Source: Thalassoroseus pseudoceratinae
Lineage (GTDB): Bacteria; Planctomycetota; Planctomycetia; Planctomycetales; Planctomycetaceae
Assembly (NCBI RefSeq): GCF_011634775.1
Contig: NZ_JAALXT010000007.1
Location: 372,001-436,000 of the forward strand
Direction: 5' to 3'
DNA: 64,000 nucleotides
The notes beneath the pieces are model-generated. The model did not search any database and was not told the origin of the DNA. It saw only the letters and a list, made by a program, of their open reading frames with translations. Position 1 is the first letter of the stretch; every line of letters begins with the position of its first letter. A program made the position numbers and the translations under genes. Shown in pieces: positions 61,150-64,000 of this stretch.

Positions 61150-63495
61150 TTACTTCAGGAAGTCACGTCCGGGAATTAAGTCCAGAGACTCTTCCTGCTT
61201 GGGTTCCATGAAGCGGTGGTCGTTTGCGGTAGCGTCGATGTCCTGTAGCCCAACTTTTTGGAAGCTCGCCGGGCGTGCCCCTTGGGACCGACGCGACAGG
61301 AACCGGTTTTCCGCAGTCTCTCCGTCGTAGTCCGCTTTCGGAGCATCGGGAATCGGTAGTGACGAACCCGCATCGTCTTCTGCCGGCTGATCGACGGCCG
61401 GTTCCGGCACGGGGATCAGTGGCGTATCGACGGCAGCGTCTTCTTCGAGCAAGTTCGGAATCTCCAGGCTCACGTCGCTCGCTTGATTCAACTGAGCCGG
61501 ATCGTAAGGAACCGTTTCCACAGGGATTTCACTCGCGAACACGGCCGGTCGTTCGTCGGTCATGTCATGTTCGAAGGCGTAGCTGCGGGCCCATGCTCGT
61601 CGCAAGGCTTGATGATACGCTTCCGGACGCCAGCCACCTTCGCCGATGTGAATGTTGTTCGCTTCCAACATACTGCCGGTGAAGTAGTGGTAGTCAGCGA
61701 TGGATTGAGAGTACTCGACGAGACTCGTGTAGTACGCCTGATCGGCGGCTGCCCGCTCTCGTTGAGCACGCAACACCAAGTCCAATGTGACCGACCCCAA
61801 CGCCTGTTTCGTGCGGAAGACTTCCACCCGTTCGGCGGCAGCGGTTCGTCGGTTGAACTGTTCCTCGGCGGTTCCGTAGTTGGCGGCCAAGTCTTGGAAG
61901 GTCGCCGCGACTTCGTGACTGATATCCATTTCCTGCACGGCGAGTGCTTCACGAGCTTTCGCCAATCGCAGCTCGAGGTTTCGCACCTGAGCGTGTGCCG
62001 ATCGCAACCCGATCTGCCATGTCATTTCAAAGCCAAGACCCCAACCGGTTTGGTCGCCCTGCGTCATCGTTTCGTATCCGCTGGCCAACCCCTGCGAAGT
62101 CCGGCCGTCATTGTCGTTTTCGCCAAACAAATCGTCGCCGAAACCATTGACGTTGTAACTGCTGACGAAGTCCAAACGGGGTTTGGTCAGGCTTTTCGCG
62201 GCTTGCAACTGAAGTTCGAGGCTCTTGATGTTGAACTTCTGGGTTCGCAATTCGACGCGATTGGTCAACGCTTGGGCCAAACTGACATGCCAGTCCGGGA
62301 CGAACTTGGCCAACGGCGGTTCGTCAATTGGACGAATGATGCGACCATCGTTCACAGGTTGACCCATGATGCGTCGCAACTGTGTTTCGGTCGAGTAGAT
62401 GTTCGACAACGCCGATTTGACGAGAGCCCGCGTTTCAAAGTATTGGGCCTTTGCTTGCAGTTCGTCTTCCCGTCCAAGATCACGGGCACCACCGGCTTCG
62501 ATGATGAGCGACACTTCCCGCCACGTTCGGAGCGCACTGTTGCGAGCCACAACGGCGATGTCGTACAGACGATATTGCAAGTACAACTGCCAATACAAAC
62601 GCTCCACGTCGCGAGCCAAGTTGCGAACCGACGTCTCAAACTGCGCGATGGTGATGTCGGCGTTGATTCGTGTGATCACAACCCCTTGGTTCACCCCGGT
62701 CAGACCGCCGAAACTTTGTGCGATCGGGCCGGCAATTCGGGTGAACTCGGTTCCGGCACCAGCGAGCAACGGTTGCCGATACCCCAATTGTGCCAATCCC
62801 GTGTACGACGAGGGGAACAACACGTTCGGGTTGTTCACACCGGAATAAAGCCAAGTGTGCGTCAACGAGAGCTGTCCGCCGGATGCGAACTGCTTCTGCA
62901 AACTTGCCTGGAAGTTCCCGGTTTCGGAAACAAGTTCCCCCGCCGGTCCGATTCGCGGCGATGTGGCGTCGTCGGTAAGTGAGGTAATGGGGTTGAAGAA
63001 CAAACTGTTCTGAATTTGTTCGTCGCGACCCCAGTTCATTGAGACATTCAACGTCGGATCGAATGCCGACAACGCGGACTCCACACCACGTCCACCAAAC
63101 AGCACGCCGGATTCTTGAATCGCGGGGTCGTAGATACTCGGGGTGTTCGTTGCGTTGGCTAGCACGCCGCCGCGTTGACGGAATTCACTGGCCGTCCGAA
63201 TGACGGCATTGTTCTCCAACGCCAAGTGCAAGGCTTCTTCCAACGAGAGATCCCAGATCTCATCCTTGCGACGATCTTCGATGGTTCGTGGCAGGTCGGT
63301 CGCCATCGCCTCTCCGGTGGTATCGGAGAAGACGAGTGGGTACTCGACCTGCGTGGCGGCTTCTTTGTAGTAGTTCAAATCGGCATCACCGAGGTAATGC
63401 AGTTTGGGAGGATTGCTCGCGCAACCGGCGAGGATTGCCAATATTCCGGCAACCACGCAACCCGAGACTCGGTGCGTCATCGGCGACAAGTGCAT
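61150..63495 (-). CDS. TolC-family outer-membrane efflux lipoprotein
   Basis: A 781-residue outer-membrane efflux protein. ATG 63495 has AAGGG about 9 bases upstream and starts a lipoprotein leader (lipobox ILAGC). The mature part has an N-terminal segment before the first OEP repeat (WDLSLEEALHLALENNAVIR), beta-barrel strands (SGGQLSLTHTWLYSGV), long helices (VRNLARDVERLYWQLYLQY) and a second OEP repeat. After about residue 640 there is an acidic, Pro-rich tail (~140 residues) that other TolC proteins lack. No membrane-fusion or pump gene is adjacent. Confidence 0.93.
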   Translation of the reverse strand: MHLSPMTHRVSGCVVAGILAILAGCASNPPKLHYLGDADLNYYKEAATQVEYPLVFSDTTGEAMATDLPRTIEDRRKDEIWDLSLEEALHLALENNAVIRTASEFRQRGGVLANATNTPSIYDPAIQESGVLFGGRGVESALSAFDPTLNVSMNWGRDEQIQNSLFFNPITSLTDDATSPRIGPAGELVSETGNFQASLQKQFASGGQLSLTHTWLYSGVNNPNVLFPSSYTGLAQLGYRQPLLAGAGTEFTRIAGPIAQSFGGLTGVNQGVVITRINADITIAQFETSVRNLARDVERLYWQLYLQYRLYDIAVVARNSALRTWREVSLIIEAGGARDLGREDELQAKAQYFETRALVKSALSNIYSTETQLRRIMGQPVNDGRIIRPIDEPPLAKFVPDWHVSLAQALTNRVELRTQKFNIKSLELQLQAAKSLTKPRLDFVSSYNVNGFGDDLFGENDNDGRTSQGLASGYETMTQGDQTGWGLGFEMTWQIGLRSAHAQVRNLELRLAKAREALAVQEMDISHEVAATFQDLAANYGTAEEQFNRRTAAAERVEVFRTKQALGSVTLDLVLRAQRERAAADQAYYTSLVEYSQSIADYHYFTGSMLEANNIHIGEGGWRPEAYHQALRRAWARSYAFEHDMTDERPAVFASEIPVETVPYDPAQLNQASDVSLEIPNLLEEDAAVDTPLIPVPEPAVDQPAEDDAGSSLPIPDAPKADYDGETAENRFLSRRSQGARPASFQKVGLQDIDATANDHRFMEPKQEESLDLIPGRDFLK

Positions 63496-63554
63496 AGATA
63501 GACCCTTTGACTCCGCGCAAAATTGGCACAAGCGGCAGAATCAGTATCGGCGGG

Positions 63555-63839
63555 TCAATCGGAAAAGTTTGACTGTTTTGTCGACGGGCCGAATTCGGTA
63601 TAGGGAATTCCCCGTAATTTTTTGAGCAAAATCAGTTCGCCAGCGTCATTTCCCTCGATTGCATGTCCAATGAATTGCAAACAATAGCCTCCAATGAACG
63701 CAGCTGCAGCGGCCAACCACTGCTCACGGACTAGGAAAACCACAGAGACAACAAACGTCAACGGCACACCGATCCAGTGCAGAATTTGGTTCCATCGGTT
63801 TTGATGGCGCGCGATGTAATTGGCAACAATGCGTTTCAC
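63555..63839 (-). CDS. Mpo1-like (DUF962) small membrane protein
   Basis: A 94-residue protein starting at GTG 63839. It has HQNRWNQILHWIGVPLTF and the second conserved block CLQFIGHAIEGND, the histidine signatures of the Mpo1/YGL010w family, whose yeast member is an iron-dependent dioxygenase of 2-hydroxy fatty acids. Two to three membrane helices cover 20-65. It is at the short end for the family but many bacterial members are of this size. Enzyme activity is not proven for these short forms. Confidence 0.82.
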   Translation of the reverse strand: MKRIVANYIARHQNRWNQILHWIGVPLTFVVSVVFLVREQWLAAAAAFIGGYCLQFIGHAIEGNDAGELILLKKLRGIPYTEFGPSTKQSNFSD

Positions 63840-63879
63840 GAAAGTCTCACTTTAACCAAACTCAAGGCCACTGTTTCAC

Positions 63880-64000
63880 TTAACGATTCAAACGCCGGAG
63901 GGCGTAACTCGCGGTGGATCGGCCGATGCTTTCCGGATCGGCTTTTGCCTGTTCTTCTAGCAAGGCTTTCGCATCATCGCCACCGATTTCACCGAGCGCT
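63880..64000 (-). CDS. C-terminal end of a HEAT-repeat protein (partial)
   Basis: The last 40 codons of a gene entering from the right edge: ALGEIGGDDAKALLEEQ and a final helix ending YALRRLNR, which is a typical closing HEAT/PBS-lyase repeat. The stop (63880-63882) lies 40 bases before the start of the Mpo1-like gene on the same strand. Nothing more can be said about the whole protein. Confidence 0.75.
   Translation of the reverse strand, partial: ALGEIGGDDAKALLEEQAKADPESIGRSTASYALRRLNR

Noticed and set aside
61483-62982. 499-codon frame antisense to the TolC-family gene
   Set aside because: Shadow of the real gene; no leader, no motif, Gly/Arg/Phe-rich.
1-64000. tRNA, rRNA, CRISPR arrays, prophage or transposase genes
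   Set aside because: I looked for T-loop and anticodon patterns, regular spaced repeats and integrase or transposase motifs and found none.

Overview
The window reads as chromosomal DNA of a planctomycete (class Planctomycetia), moderately GC-rich and densely coding. The lineage call rests on gene families that are typical of that group and appear together here: a DUF1549/DUF1553 protein next to a haem-motif plus WD40 protein, a DUF1559 protein with a type IV pilin-like leader, an SHD1-like protein, a DUF1570 peptidase, PmoA-like and ceramidase-like secreted proteins, and many secreted enzymes and lipoproteins. I see no rRNA, tRNA, CRISPR array, transposase or phage gene.

Layout. 1-2.4 kb: the end of a secreted beta-helix protein, a one-domain RRM RNA-binding protein and a DUF1328 membrane peptide, the latter two each followed by an intrinsic terminator. 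2.7-8.7 kb: a flagellar block flhA-flhF-flhG-(small membrane protein)-fliA, covering export gate, polar-number GTPases and flagellar sigma factor. 9-14.3 kb: SHD1-like membrane protein, Uma2 protein, SDR oxidoreductase, a small RRxGxDRR protein and an FHA-GAF-PP2C phosphatase. 14.4-24.7 kb: four leftward genes, a uronate isomerase-like enzyme plus a three-gene cell-envelope module (DUF1549/1553 protein; pre-peptidase-domain protein with two coiled coils; haem-motif protein with two 7-bladed WD40 propellers separated by a coiled coil). 25-28.3 kb: an exported amidohydrolase, divergent from a GH5-like glycosidase and a BNR-type sialidase-like protein. 28.3-43.1 kb: ribD, SEC-C/TPR protein, CDF metal transporter, lipoprotein, DUF1570 peptidase, YacG, MFS transporter, PmoA-like protein, cardiolipin synthase, DUF1559 protein with coupled His-rich lipoprotein, SirB1-like protein. 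43.7-54.1 kb: HEAT-repeat protein with membrane partner, pabA/trpG, POT peptide transporter, a two-gene glycine-betaine-type ABC transporter, serS, glgC. 54.4-64 kb: coiled-coil exported protein, REP-like double palindrome, YfcE phosphodiesterase, ceramidase-like protein, pyrG, WYL regulator, TolC-family lipoprotein, Mpo1-like protein and the end of a HEAT-repeat gene.

The most unusual signals are (1) an ~85-bp element present twice, at 12474-12558 and 29641-29724, with conserved flanks, a covarying outer stem and a variable A/T hairpin core, which looks like an undescribed structured RNA or 3'-end element; (2) the three-gene envelope module, in which two different proteins carry alike Ala/Lys-rich coiled coils; (3) a strong excess of CTAG and the octamer GACTAGTC in the flagellar block; (4) a paired REP-like palindrome at 55000-55085 with compensatory changes; (5) long perfect hairpins without U tails just after several stop codons. 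Functions named are family-level inferences from sequence reading alone; no database search was run.
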